Source of the DNA: Isoetes taiwanensis | Taxonomy: Eukaryota; Streptophyta; Lycopodiopsida; Isoetales; Isoetaceae | DNA length: 64,000 nt | Direction: 5' to 3' | NCBI GenBank assembly: GCA_021234155.1 | Contig: JAJEKV010000331.1 | Location: forward strand, 62,001 to 126,000 | Part shown: positions 38,501 to 49,219 of the stretch, in pieces | Layout: each line of letters begins with the position of its first letter | Position numbering within the stretch: position 1 is the stretch's first letter | Notes under the pieces: generated by a model | Databases searched by the model: none | Seen by the model: the letters and a program-made list of their open reading frames with translations, nothing else | Told to the model about the DNA's origin: nothing | Position numbers and translations under genes: made by a program

Positions 38501-41500
38501 GTATTTTGTAGCTCTTTTTCATCTGATTGAAAATACAAGTTCTTTATGTTTATTTCAAGAGCTTCATCAATTTTGTGAGTGCCCTTCGTAATGTGAGTTC
38601 GGCGGATGTCCGAACACTCACATAAAGGAAGAGCTAGATGGCATTATGCTTGCACGATGTCAATACATTTTTGTCCCTAGTTACGCAAGGCCCAAATGTT
38701 GACTTGGCAATATTTGTTTTGCTGGTCCATTCAAAACCACTCTCCTGTAATCGGTGAGTCAAGCTGTCAAAGGCTTTACAGTGGATGCTAAAATGATCTA
38801 AAGTTAAGTATCACCTTCAGTTTTGTTATTTATGATTTGCTTATTCTCATATAGCAATTTCCTATGCTTTGCTTATTCTCACATTGCAATTTTGCAGGTT
38901 TCATAAGCTTATGATCAATAACATGATGTTAGGGACAAATTAAGCCATGGCAGGAAGAACTTTGATGCCCCTGTCCATCATCCCAAAGTGTCTGAAACGA
39001 GTAACAACACTCCTTGCTTGTACATGGTGGCTTATATGCATGCATTCATCGATGTAGTGGTTGCTGCGCAACCAAGTTCCATTTTTGTAAGTAGAACATG
39101 ATACTATCTTATTAATTCTTTGCTGATACAGTCCTCTAATATTTGTGAACCATGCAGATGACATCCACTTGGTTCACTGATGCCTATGCCAAGTCACAGA
39201 GGAATCATCTAATAGAGGCTTTAGTTGTCGGCGAGATGAATATACAAAGCATTGTTCTGCCATGGGTAAGATAATCTCTTAGCCATGTAAATTACTGGTT
39301 TATTATGAGCCATGCTCAAAAAAAAGTTAAATCTATACCTAAATTCTCTGAACTAACTATAGAACATATCCTCAGAGTAAAACTCGACGGAATCGACAAT
39401 ATCTCCTTCCCTAAACCTGTCAAACGCAAATAACAAACAGTTAAAGAGTGCAAAAATCAACAAAAATAGATAAAAACTTGGCAAAAATCTTGAGGATTTG
39501 TCTTTTATGCTCCAACTCTAGTAATACTAGTCTCTGATACAACTAAGCAACAAGAATCAGCAACAAAAAGCCCAACTGCTACAAAAATCTCCATCGAACA
39601 CCAAAATGCCTTCAACGCTTCTTTCGAGCAAGCGCCTTCATCCTGCCAGCTTTGCTCGACGGATCTCGCAGAGGTCTGCACTGGTGCCTCGATGCATGCA
39701 TGGCGCAGAGAGAGGGAAAAAAATGCGAAGAAAGAAAGGGAAGAAAACAAATCTCCCCTATTTCTATATCGTTGGGGAAGGACAATCCTTGATTCCTATT
39801 GCTGGTCGCGGGACCCCACATGGAAACCAGAATCAAGTTCCAATTGCCCTTTCCCCATACAATATAGAAATAGGGTCGATTTTTTGGCCGTCTGTGTATT
39901 TCTATATTGACACATGTCACTGCCAATAACCTGGAAAGGCAGTTGGGTGCCCTGATTCCGGGTGACAAGTTAGACCGATCACTCCATGTTTTTCACTTGT
40001 AATTTTTTTTGGAGCACTTGTTCAGCTTTAAAGGCCAACTTAGATTTTTTATAAGACAACTCAAAAGTTTTTCAGTTGTAAAGATCAACTCAAAGTGAGT
40101 TTTTAGTTAAAGACCAACTCAACGTTTTCATAAGACTCAGGTTTTCAATACTCAGAGTTACCACAATGCACATTCGAAATTTAATACATCAAAGTTATCA
40201 CTCTATCAAAGTTACATCAGTACTCAAAGTTACCAGAGCAAACATTATAGATTCAATACATCAAAATTACTAGAGTTTATTATTAGTATTATTAAGGACT
40301 CAAAGTTATCACAGTTCATTAATACGGTTCAAGACAGGTTGATTAACATAGTTCAAACATTCAAATGTCTGATTTATTTGCAGATTCAGATTAGAAGACA
40401 TTCCACTTTCCACATTGCAGGTGCAAACTCATTTCCTATAAACCATAAGCAATTAAAATAAAAAATTATAAAGAAACTAAGAAATTCAACTACTTACAGA
40501 TATTTTATAAGAGAGCCAGCTTCCAACATGAATCACAATATTCTCGATTTTATTATCACGAATACTCACGCTTCGGATGAGGCAAAAGCATTTTCTATAG
40601 GGTCAAAGAAGTATTTCTTCAAATCGGGCTTTTGTTTTAACACGGATCAAATCTTTCATGTATGAATCATCTATTTCAACCGACACTTTCGACTACTAGA
40701 ACCCGCGAATAAAGATGCATAGAATCCTGAAGCATCCAAGCTGTTTCGTGATATCACGCAGAGGATTTCCAAATGAAGAACATAAACTAGCCGCCTTCTC
40801 CGATTCCCCACACAATGCAAAGCATTCAAGTTTTTAACATTATTAAAAAAGACTCTCCATATATCTTACCCCGATTCGGAATGTCCATAGCGTAAGTTCG
40901 TGTGACAACTCCACTCGATCATAATCTTCGTCACGATCCAGATTCTTATGACCCACTTCATGCCGACTTCAATAGGCACACGACGACACCGACATCTGCG
41001 TAATTGCGGTACTCTGTAGCTTTTGTTGGTGAAATTTCCATCTATCTCATGAGACCTCAACCATGCCTTTCACCAAGTAGACATGGTTTTGAATGGCATA
41101 TGATTCAGTATTATACCATATATCTTTTTAAGGGCAATTAATTGCCTGTAAAAGATGAATTTGCCACCATACTTATCATTGACCTCATACTTTGGTAGGA
41201 GGTACTCTAAATACCTCCAACACTCTCGACATCGATTCATAGATCGGCGGGCTCTCTGAAATCCTCAAGTTTGCACTTGTTGATTACGCCACACCGAGTT
41301 CTTATTATGGTCTCCACAATACTCTAGATATTTATTCACAAAGTCCTTTCCAATGAAAACCGAAAGTCTCCGACCCTACATAATTCACCGCACCCATGAA
41401 TTAAAAAAATCGACATACAATAGAATGTGATTTAAATTCCGTGTTAGGCAAGAATGTGCACAAGAGAGAACACCGCTAACTCAAGATACGGAAGATTAAA

Positions 41501-43199
41501 AAAAAAAAAATGAGATGAAATTCGATTTAGGAAAGGGGTGTTTTCTTTGCAGGCCAGGGTTGGCATTTGTTAAAGAAGGCTTTGGTCATCACTCACATCT
41601 AAGAATCTACAGCCATTGATGGACTGTATCTGCAATGTTTTTGCCATAAAACCTAAGTTTGTTTTGGTCGGGGAGCATTCTTTGGTCTCTTCCACAAACA
41701 CCCCTCTTGAACCGGACAAAGGATTGTTTGTGAAACCATTAGTTGTGGTAAAGAGTATCCAGTACTATGGCAATCTGAGTCCTAATCAATGGTGAAAGAT
41801 ACAAGGCCACTTTGAATCTTGTAGGAAGCTTTATATGCCCTTGCTCTTAGACATCGGTTGTATCTTGTGATAAATTTCTTGTCATGGAACTCATTCCACG
41901 GCTTAGTAGTTTCAAAGTTCTTTGCTGAGATGCTATAAGTTATGTGAAAGAGCCCAATGAATAATGAAGCGGATGGCATATGGGAGCAGGTTGAAAAGAT
42001 TTTTCTTTGGCTAACTATGGCAATAACTTGGTTCTTATTTGCTTTCTAAGTTCAATCATTATAGCGAGGGAATGGAGAAATTGCCAAATTGTTATTGGCT
42101 TCGAGGGAGTGGCCTATTGTTGGTACAAACTTTAACTAATGTATATATTCTCTAATTGTAAATATATGCCTTTTTTTTTTTGTTATTCAAAGTGTATATA
42201 AGTACTTGTTTTGGTACAAGTGTTTATGTTGTTTATAAGTTTTAGTGTCTAGATACATATTTAAGTGATCTTAATTTGCTTTGTAGATGAAGGGACTAGT
42301 GTGCAAAAAGACTATTAAGTTGTTAAGGGAAAGAATTTTGTTGCACCCAAAAGTTCAAACCAAAATGGAACTTGAATGCAAGTACATTGGATTGGGGACT
42401 CATCATCGTCGCCATACCACTCTTCACGGAATTTGGGAAAAAGGGAGAAGCGAGATCAAATGCAAAATCGGTTGGTAGCAAATCATTTGGTGCATAGTCC
42501 TTGGGGAAAGCCAATTGCACTTGATGAAGAAAGCGAATAGGATGAGGTGGGTTGCCACTGGCATATGCAGTTCCAGTAGCATGGACTACGGTTTTGGAGA
42601 GCACTTCTATAGCCAATTGAAAGAAAGGAAGGCATGATGCAATTGTCATAAGATATAAGCCTCCTGATGATATTTTGAAAGTAGTTCATGAATCATGAAC
42701 CTATGATGTAAATGTATTGTATTTATTTGTACCGTATGAATGTAATAAACCAATTTTCCATGAAAATATGTTCATGTCTTATCTCTTATCTTCATGTTTA
42801 TGCATTAAATTTATTCGATTCTAATCAAATTTGGATACACAAGTTATTTCAATGTACATTGATGTACAATGGATGTACATTGATGTACACATGTACATTC
42901 ATATTCACAGATTTGAGTTAGTCCATGACATCTACAATTGTTGGAAGTTGTGATAGTAATGACTCATGAACTTCGTACGGCAAATGAAATCTTTGTGGTT
43001 GCCCCCTTTAACTTGTGAATTACTTTGTTGAATTGTATTCTAATCCCAATCACAGATTCTGCAAGTACCAAAATAGTCTTACCAGGAAGCAGTTTATACT
43101 AGTTGTAGTAGCCTGGGATTAGTTCATAGTATTGCCCTTGATTGGTGGTGGTACTAGCAGTACTCATTCCCATCGTCATCAACCGAATCTTCTTCTAAT
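35586..43199. other. Unassigned region between elements 1 and 2
   Basis: I find no assignable gene. Possible exon-like pieces are a basic minus-strand frame at 37500-37700 (NTVCRRILAAKKKLQRKKKR) and a plus-strand frame at 42287-42478, neither recognised. A short inverted repeat lies at 39757-39875. Degenerate repeats of TCAAAGTTA-type words run through 40130-40330. TGTACATTGATGTACA-type repeats lie at 42852-42898. A-runs occur at about 36819 and 41497. Confidence 0.35.
39757..39875. repeat. Short imperfect inverted repeat, MITE-like
   Basis: CCCTATTTCTATATCGTTGGGG at the left is matched in inverted orientation on the right (ccccatacaatatagaaataggg). The ends are about 25 bp and the unit about 118 bp. 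No target duplication is evident, so it may be only a hairpin-forming relic. Confidence 0.5.
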
Positions 43200-43451
43200 G
43201 CGTGCTTTTCCGGTACATATTAGAACATAGTATGAGACACCTTCCACATTGTGCAGGTGCTGCAAATGATACAAAAACATCTCAAACTCCTACATTGTCA
43301 TCTAAACCAAGCTCGTCTTACGCATACAACACATCAACTTCATTTTTAGCTTCTCCATGTGATGCAATATGATATGTGGGCTCCAAACTTTTAGGGACTA
43401 TTCACTCTGAGTGTTGTTTGTGGTCACAATTCAACCAATCGAAGTTCATGC
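43200..43451 (-). repeat. Left part of the inverted copy of block A
   Basis: The reverse complement matches about 8214-8465 at high identity. It ends abruptly at ATGC (43448-43451), the target duplication of element 2, and continues at 52637 on the other side of that element. Confidence 0.9.
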
Positions 43452-43481
43452 GGGTGTAAATATGGTAATGCTACCCAAAAA
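43452..43481 (+). repeat. Left terminal inverted repeat of element 2
   Basis: It is the perfect partner of 52607-52636. It is followed by TGTCCGGACA (43486-43495), the same palindrome at the same place as in element 1, and by AGTGCTT/GTGCTT words to about 43532. Confidence 0.95.
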
Positions 43482-44039
43482 GCACTGTCCGGACAAGTGC
43501 TGTAAGTGCTTTAGGTGCTTTACCCTCGAGTGCTTTTTCGTTCAACGACATCATTTGATGATTACTCCAGAAATAGAACGGATCATCACGTGGAGGTAGG
43601 GATCGATGACATGGATGATCCCGCGCGAATTGGGAGATGAATTTTCATGTTTGGCGGGATTTCTAGATGGCCGGATTCTTGGAGGGAAATTCTTGGTTGT
43701 CATTCTTTCGAAGATTTCCTGTAACGAGATTTTCCTGGCTGTCTTCAATTCCAATCCACTTCAATCTTTGATCTGTTCTCATGGCTGATAATTCACTTGC
43801 AATTCTCAATCCGAATGCCAATCCCAATTCTAATTCCGAGAGCATTGCTGATCGGGGAAAGGAGAATTTATCCGGATTTTGAAGCCAAGAGGAAGAAAGA
43901 ATCCGAAAAGAGATTGAAACTAAAGGAAAAACATTGCACCAAATGAGAAGAAGAGAAAACATTTTCAGTGATAGAAGGTTGCAAGAGCATCCAAAAGAGC
44001 TAAATCGACTCTTTTAATCACATTGTGAGGAATGTTTCA

Positions 44040-47000
44040 GAGGATTTAGACAAAGGGAGAATTCTTCAAAGACTTTTGAAAGAAAATACACATTTACCAT
44101 TGCAAGGAGAATTACGGATCCCAAGAACACGGCTGTAATGCATACCATGATTTCCAATGTCCAGAGACAATGCAGCCCAAAAATGCAAAGAAAAACTGAT
44201 ATTTTGCAAGCAAGAAAGAGCACTCTACAAATGGCAGCCTGTTGGGCCGGGGATCAATCAATCGCAATTTCAAAGGGTTCTATCTATTCCACGAAAAGCT
44301 GTTGCCATGGCATTTAGAAGACAATTTTTGCGGAATGAAGGCTGCCCCTGGTCAATGTTTGGAAGGAAGAGAAGAAAAGATGCCTTCACAAACTGAAGAA
44401 ATAGCCACGAAGGGGAAGTATTGGGATGAAAATACAGAGTATCACCTTATAAGAAGCATGTGAGGAAGCATTTGAATGATAAAGGTGAGAAAATTGATCA
44501 TCCTATTCATCCGCTAGAGATGACACGGGTATAGTTTCGACCATACATTTTGAATGCTTTCTTTCTTTCTTTTTGTTTAGAAAGTAACTAAATTTTTTCA
44601 TTGTGCAAAGGTTCAACTATATCTTGGTTTCAAGAAGGAACATCCAGATATGAAGATGTCCCAAAGAGGCTTCGAGAAACCGAAGCCAAGCTACATTAGA
44701 AAATTAAAAGAAAGAGAGAATTTTCTTGCTGCCAATACCATTTGCATTTAGAATTTGTAAGGCCCGGGCCATCAATAATATGAGGACAGATCCTCATGGT
44801 GTTCAAGGGATGTAAATGTAAGTGCAAAGTTTGTGGCCCAGGTCGTCTCAGATGGCCAAGGAGAACACCATTAAATCAACTAGTGATTATTGGAGAATGG
44901 TGGTGTGCCAAAAGGATGAGAGTGAAGAGTGGCATAAGCACGTGTGTTTGATGGAGACTTGTACAAAGTGTGGGTTAAAGAAGTAAGTATGGTTTCCTTT
45001 TGCTTGTACATTACTTTTAAGTAGTATCTAATCTAAACTTTGTTTCTGTCGGATAGTCTTGCTCATCTTTTCCTCCAAATGAGTTATCTTGTCCAGGTTG
45101 TATGTGAGTGTCCCTGCTTGATAGGAATGCTCAGCTTCACTCAAACACAGAGGAAAAGATTGAGTGTTCATGCCTGCAGATTTATGTTCTCTGAAATTTC
45201 AAAGTCTGCTACCTTGAAATAACTAAGTCTGTAACTAACTCACATTGTGCCTTGCTTTTATTTGAAGCTCTAAGGTTTTGCGGGTATTCTCTGAGTTGTC
45301 GAGTCTAATCTAGGTGATAGAATTCCAAAATTATCCTATTAGAGTGATGTGCAAAATCTTGGATTACGCGGGGACATTGACCAATTCTTGACCCGGTCGG
45401 TGTGATCATTTTCAACAAGCTCTGATGCAAGACTTCAGTCCAGACTGAATCCACATATTCTCAGCCCCTTTGAGTTCATGCCAAGATTAAAATCATTTGC
45501 AAAACCATTAGGTTCTGGCTGTAAGGAGTCTTAGAGTCTAGACTGTTTTCTCTTGAATTGGGAAAGTTACTGTAGCTGATACATCTGCCATTATTGTTTT
45601 TGTATTGCAGGTTGCCAACATGTCCTAAAAGAGAGGAACAAGCAAAAGTCTATCAATGTCCAATGGAAAGTATTTGAAAAGGTACTAACTATCAAATTCA
45701 AGCATATTACTTTTAGGAGTTGAGTTAATCATTTGACATTGAACTGACAAGAAGTCCAAAGAAAGAATCTTCGCCAAGCTATCTAAGAAAACCGCAAAGG
45801 TTACTAGATTGGCCTACAAGACGGGCAGTGCTTTTGAATTTAATGAGCATGCAAAAAAGACTATGAAATCTTTTGTTCCACATAATTATAAAGCTCATTG
45901 GCAAGCTAAGGAATTCAAGAAATGCTTGGCAACCATAACAGATGATACTATTGTTTCTATCATAGACTTTGCAGAAAATTACGGATTTAAGATCCAACAG
46001 GAAGCTCAATCCTGTCATTGGCATACTGATCAGGTGTCAATTCTAGTGCATATTACTTACAGGAGGATGAAGAAAGAAGAAGAAGAAGAAAGAAGGAAGA
46101 GAGAGGAAGAGAGCTTGAACAAGAAGAACAAGGACTCGGCCAAGGAGAAGAGAAAACAAACTCTCAAAGGTATTGTGAAGGAGACTCATTTCTATATTAG
46201 TGATGACAAAACACATGACACAGAATTTGTCCAACATTGTCTACAAATGCATGCTGATTGGTTGCAAAGTATTGGAGTTGAATATAAGAAACATGTATTT
46301 TGGAGTGATGGCTGTTCTTCACAGTTCAAGTCTTCAAGACCATTCCATTTTCTTGGTAGATTTTATGGGAGAAAGGGTAAGGATCTCCTATGGAATTTTT
46401 TTGCTAGCTCACATGGCAAAGGTGAGAGGGTACTAACTCAAGAGCAAATGAAGTACAATGGATGCAAACTGCAGTGTGCACATGAGGTTGTTAATTTTCT
46501 CCAATTGTACTTTCAAAATCATCCATCGATAATGATATCAAAAGGTATTATTCCTTTTTTTTGTTGTTTTAGGCAGTCTTTGAATTCACCAAAGACTTAA
46601 AGCACTTACAGCACTTGATGTTACAGGTTATTCTGGGAGGTGGAGTCTTCAAACATTGACAGATCTGAAATAATTGAATGCCATACCTTGAAGGGAACAA
46701 CAAAGATTCTTTGCATGGGCCATGTGACAAGGAAAACTCTTTGAAGGTAGCTTATAGACCATTGGCATGCTTTTGCAACTATTGCATTCAATTCAAGTGG
46801 GATAAATGTGTGTATGTGAGTCTAATTGGTGATTGGGAGAACAGTGAGTTGAGGTTAAAGGAACCTAGGAATACAGGTGACAACATTGAAAATGAAGAAG
46901 AATTTGAGTTTGATATTGAGGAAGAAGAAGAGGATGAAGATGATGTAATGAGTTCCATGATAGAAGTGGGGGATAATTTTTGTGTAAATCTTTGAAGAAG

Positions 47001-47314
47001 GTAATGAAGAAGGGTAGATTTTTATGTGCTTAGGTGCTTTGAAGCAAAAAGAATACTTTGCTAGAAAATTATAAGGATGGATGGGGAATGTGTTTGGGGT
47101 AGAAGAAGTTATTGTCTCGGGACTTTATTACAAACAAATTCGAGGTAGTCTAAATTTTGAGCTGATGGAGGACAAACTGAGGCTAGTGTTTATAGCCATC
47201 TTGTAAGGCTGATCAAAGTTTGACATGTATCCGGATGAAGATGACTCTAACATGTATACCATGGATGAAGACACTTGCCAACAAATCATGAGTAGTATTC
47301 CAACTACCTCATAG
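44040..47314 (+). pseudogene. DDE-type transposase-like gene of element 2
   Basis: The exon structure parallels element 1: N-terminal pieces within 44085-44460, then 44611-44982, 45611-45681, about 45752-46544, and 46627-47314, joined by GT-AG introns. The long exon contains an intact open frame of 263 codons (45809-46600) with RLAYKTGSAFEF, EAQSCHWHTDQ, a Glu/Lys-rich linker, HFYISDDKTHDTEF, HVFWSDGCSSQFK and LWNFFASSHGKGE. About ten residues found in element 1 directly after HGKGE (HDGAGAVIKR) are missing here. The acidic stretch near 46880-46950 is followed by the conserved C-terminal domain in shifted frames, ending at the TAG at 47312. Breaks occur in the N-terminal part, in the 44611 exon and after 46980. 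Confidence 0.8.
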
Positions 47315-47360
47315 AAGGTAATGGATGAAGTGTAATGGATGCAACCTGCGGGGATGAAAA

Positions 47361-47500
47361 GGTATTTTCCCTTTTTTAGTTGTCTTTAGCATGTTAAATT
47401 CTGCCGCACGGCCAAAAAGACTTAAAGCACTTAAAGCACTTACAAGACTTCTTATTCTGAGGGCTTTTCCGGGAGGTAGAGTCTTCAAAATTTGGTATCT
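47361..47500 (+). repeat. Partial duplication of the last intron/exon junction of the transposase gene
   Basis: This segment repeats 46545-46665: the donor-like GGTATT start, the T-run, the GACTTAAAGCACTTA words and the following TTATTCTG...GGGAGGT(A/G)GAGTCTTCAAA coding start. It lies just downstream of the gene and has no role that I can see. Confidence 0.7.
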
Positions 47501-48059
47501 TTGGGAGGTTAATTCTGGTCCCGATGCGGGAGGTTGGTGAAGGGATTGGAGGAGATTTGAACAAGAATTGTTGGCGAAGTTGACGTAATTCTTCAAAAGT
47601 GAGAGAATTCTGTTTTTCAATTGCCCGTTGTTGTTTTCTCCACGCCCATTCGCCCGATCTTAATGGCAAATTCTTTAAACCCCGAAAATGCATTGTAATT
47701 TTTTAACCTAGAAGCCGCTCATCTCCGCCTTTGATCTACCCGGTCTCTCCGCGGCGGATCCATCTCACGCAGTCGCTTTTGTCAAGAAAAATGGCTTATT
47801 TCTCCTTTTATCCTCCTCTTTGGGATAATTTAACCAAAGACCCGGGCCGGATGGTGTGTTGCGATTCCGGATGATCGAGGGAGTTCGTGTACGGGGGTCC
47901 CCAGCAAAGTGTCGAGGTATGTGATCAAGACAAATGCTACATTTGCTCGTGAATTGGATTCCCTTAAAAGGCGGTGGCCTCCCTCTTTGCTAGGCTTTTC
48001 AAACAATACCTAGAAAGCTGCAAAAAACTTTGGACACAGGTTGTGACTTGTAGAGAGGC

Positions 48060-48560
48060 AAGGCATTTAATGACTCAAGAAATCTAGAAGTGGGTCAGGT
48101 TGCTGGTTCTTGTGAACTAGTAAAGGCAAAGGAAAAAGACTTTTGAGAATCTTCTAGCAGATATAGATCATGTCTTGAAGGAAAGTGATAAGAATTTAAG
48201 GGGCGAAGTTGTGCGAGAGAAGGAGAAAAATGGGCAGTTCAATTTTGTCAAGCAACTTACCGTTGGCAAAGGTTGTACTACTTCATAGAAAGGAACAACC
48301 TCTCATGACTTACGCCGGTTTGATCATTCTGAGAATGCTATTACTATCATAGAGGTCAAGCAGATGCTTATGGTAATTTGATTCGCTAAATATGGCAACC
48401 TGCAATCCCCGAAGTACCTCATTGACAGTGTTGAATGGTGGAATCAGCCAAGCAGGCTGACTATAATCCAGCCTGATTTTGAAGACTTCAAGTACTTAGA
48501 CACCTACCAATTTTGAGTAGGCCATCCATCTTCATCCTTTTTGTAATTTTGCTCCAATTT
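48060..48560 (+). pseudogene. Coding-like fragment of unknown origin inside element 2
   Basis: Between the two element genes a plus-strand stretch reads as protein with a few stops. It has a charged helical part (ADIDHVLKESDKNLRG, about 48160) and a segment KYLIDSVEWWNQPSRLTIIQ (about 48415-48475) ending at a TGA near 48516. Element 1 has nothing corresponding. It may be host sequence picked up by the element or the remains of a nested insertion. I do not recognise the family. Confidence 0.35.
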
Positions 48561-48776
48561 TGTAATTTTGCAGGCTCAGAACTCTTTTAAATTCGAGCCT
48601 GCAGGCTATTGTGTTATTAATGTGAAAAATTTCTCTTTTTTTCAATTATCTGTGCACCACAGCATTTGATTACTATTCACATTTGTTCTTCAGCATTGGA
48701 TTACTTTTCAAATTAGTTCTACATATCTTGCTTTTATTCAGATTCCAAAAATTCCCAGCACTAACATGTCTGCAAA

Positions 48777-48988
48777 AAATTGACTTCGGCCAGGGACATT
48801 GACCAAATTTTGACACAGTGGGTGTCATCAATATGAACAAGATCTGATGCAATACTTGGTCCAAATTCAATCCACATCTTCTCAACTCCTTTGAGTTCCT
48901 GCCAAGATTAAAATCATTTGCAAAAGGTTTGGGTTGTGGCTGTAAGGAGTCTTATAGTCTAAACTATTTTTTCTTGAATTGGGAAAGC
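48777..48988 (+). repeat. Second copy of a 210-bp segment from element 2 intron
   Basis: The segment matches 45362-45570 at roughly 85-90% by eye, including GGGACATTGACCAA and CCAAGATTAAAATCATTTGC. The first copy lies in the intron between exons 44982 and 45611 of the transposase gene, so this is either an internal duplication or two copies of a dispersed repeat. Confidence 0.75.
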
Positions 48989-49219
48989 ATAACATCACCT
49001 GATTAACTTTGCAATTTCAAGAAAATACATCACGAGAACACATAATGAAAGAGAATGAAGATATATTACATTGCAAGATGGTACAAAATTCTTGTGTAGT
49101 TACAAAATGGAGGCAAATCTGCACTCTCATAGTATCTGTACAAAATGGAGGCAAATCTGCACTCACATAGTTACATGCCTGCGGTAACAAAATTGAGGCA
49201 ATTTACAAAGTTTATACCG

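Noticed and set aside
39757-39875. A second MITE of the GGGT class
   Set aside because: The ends read CCCTATTT, the arms are imperfect and no 4-bp duplication is present.
39612-39968. Overlapping 107- and 118-codon frames
   Set aside because: They cross a short inverted repeat and read through it on both strands, as expected for a hairpin-forming relic.
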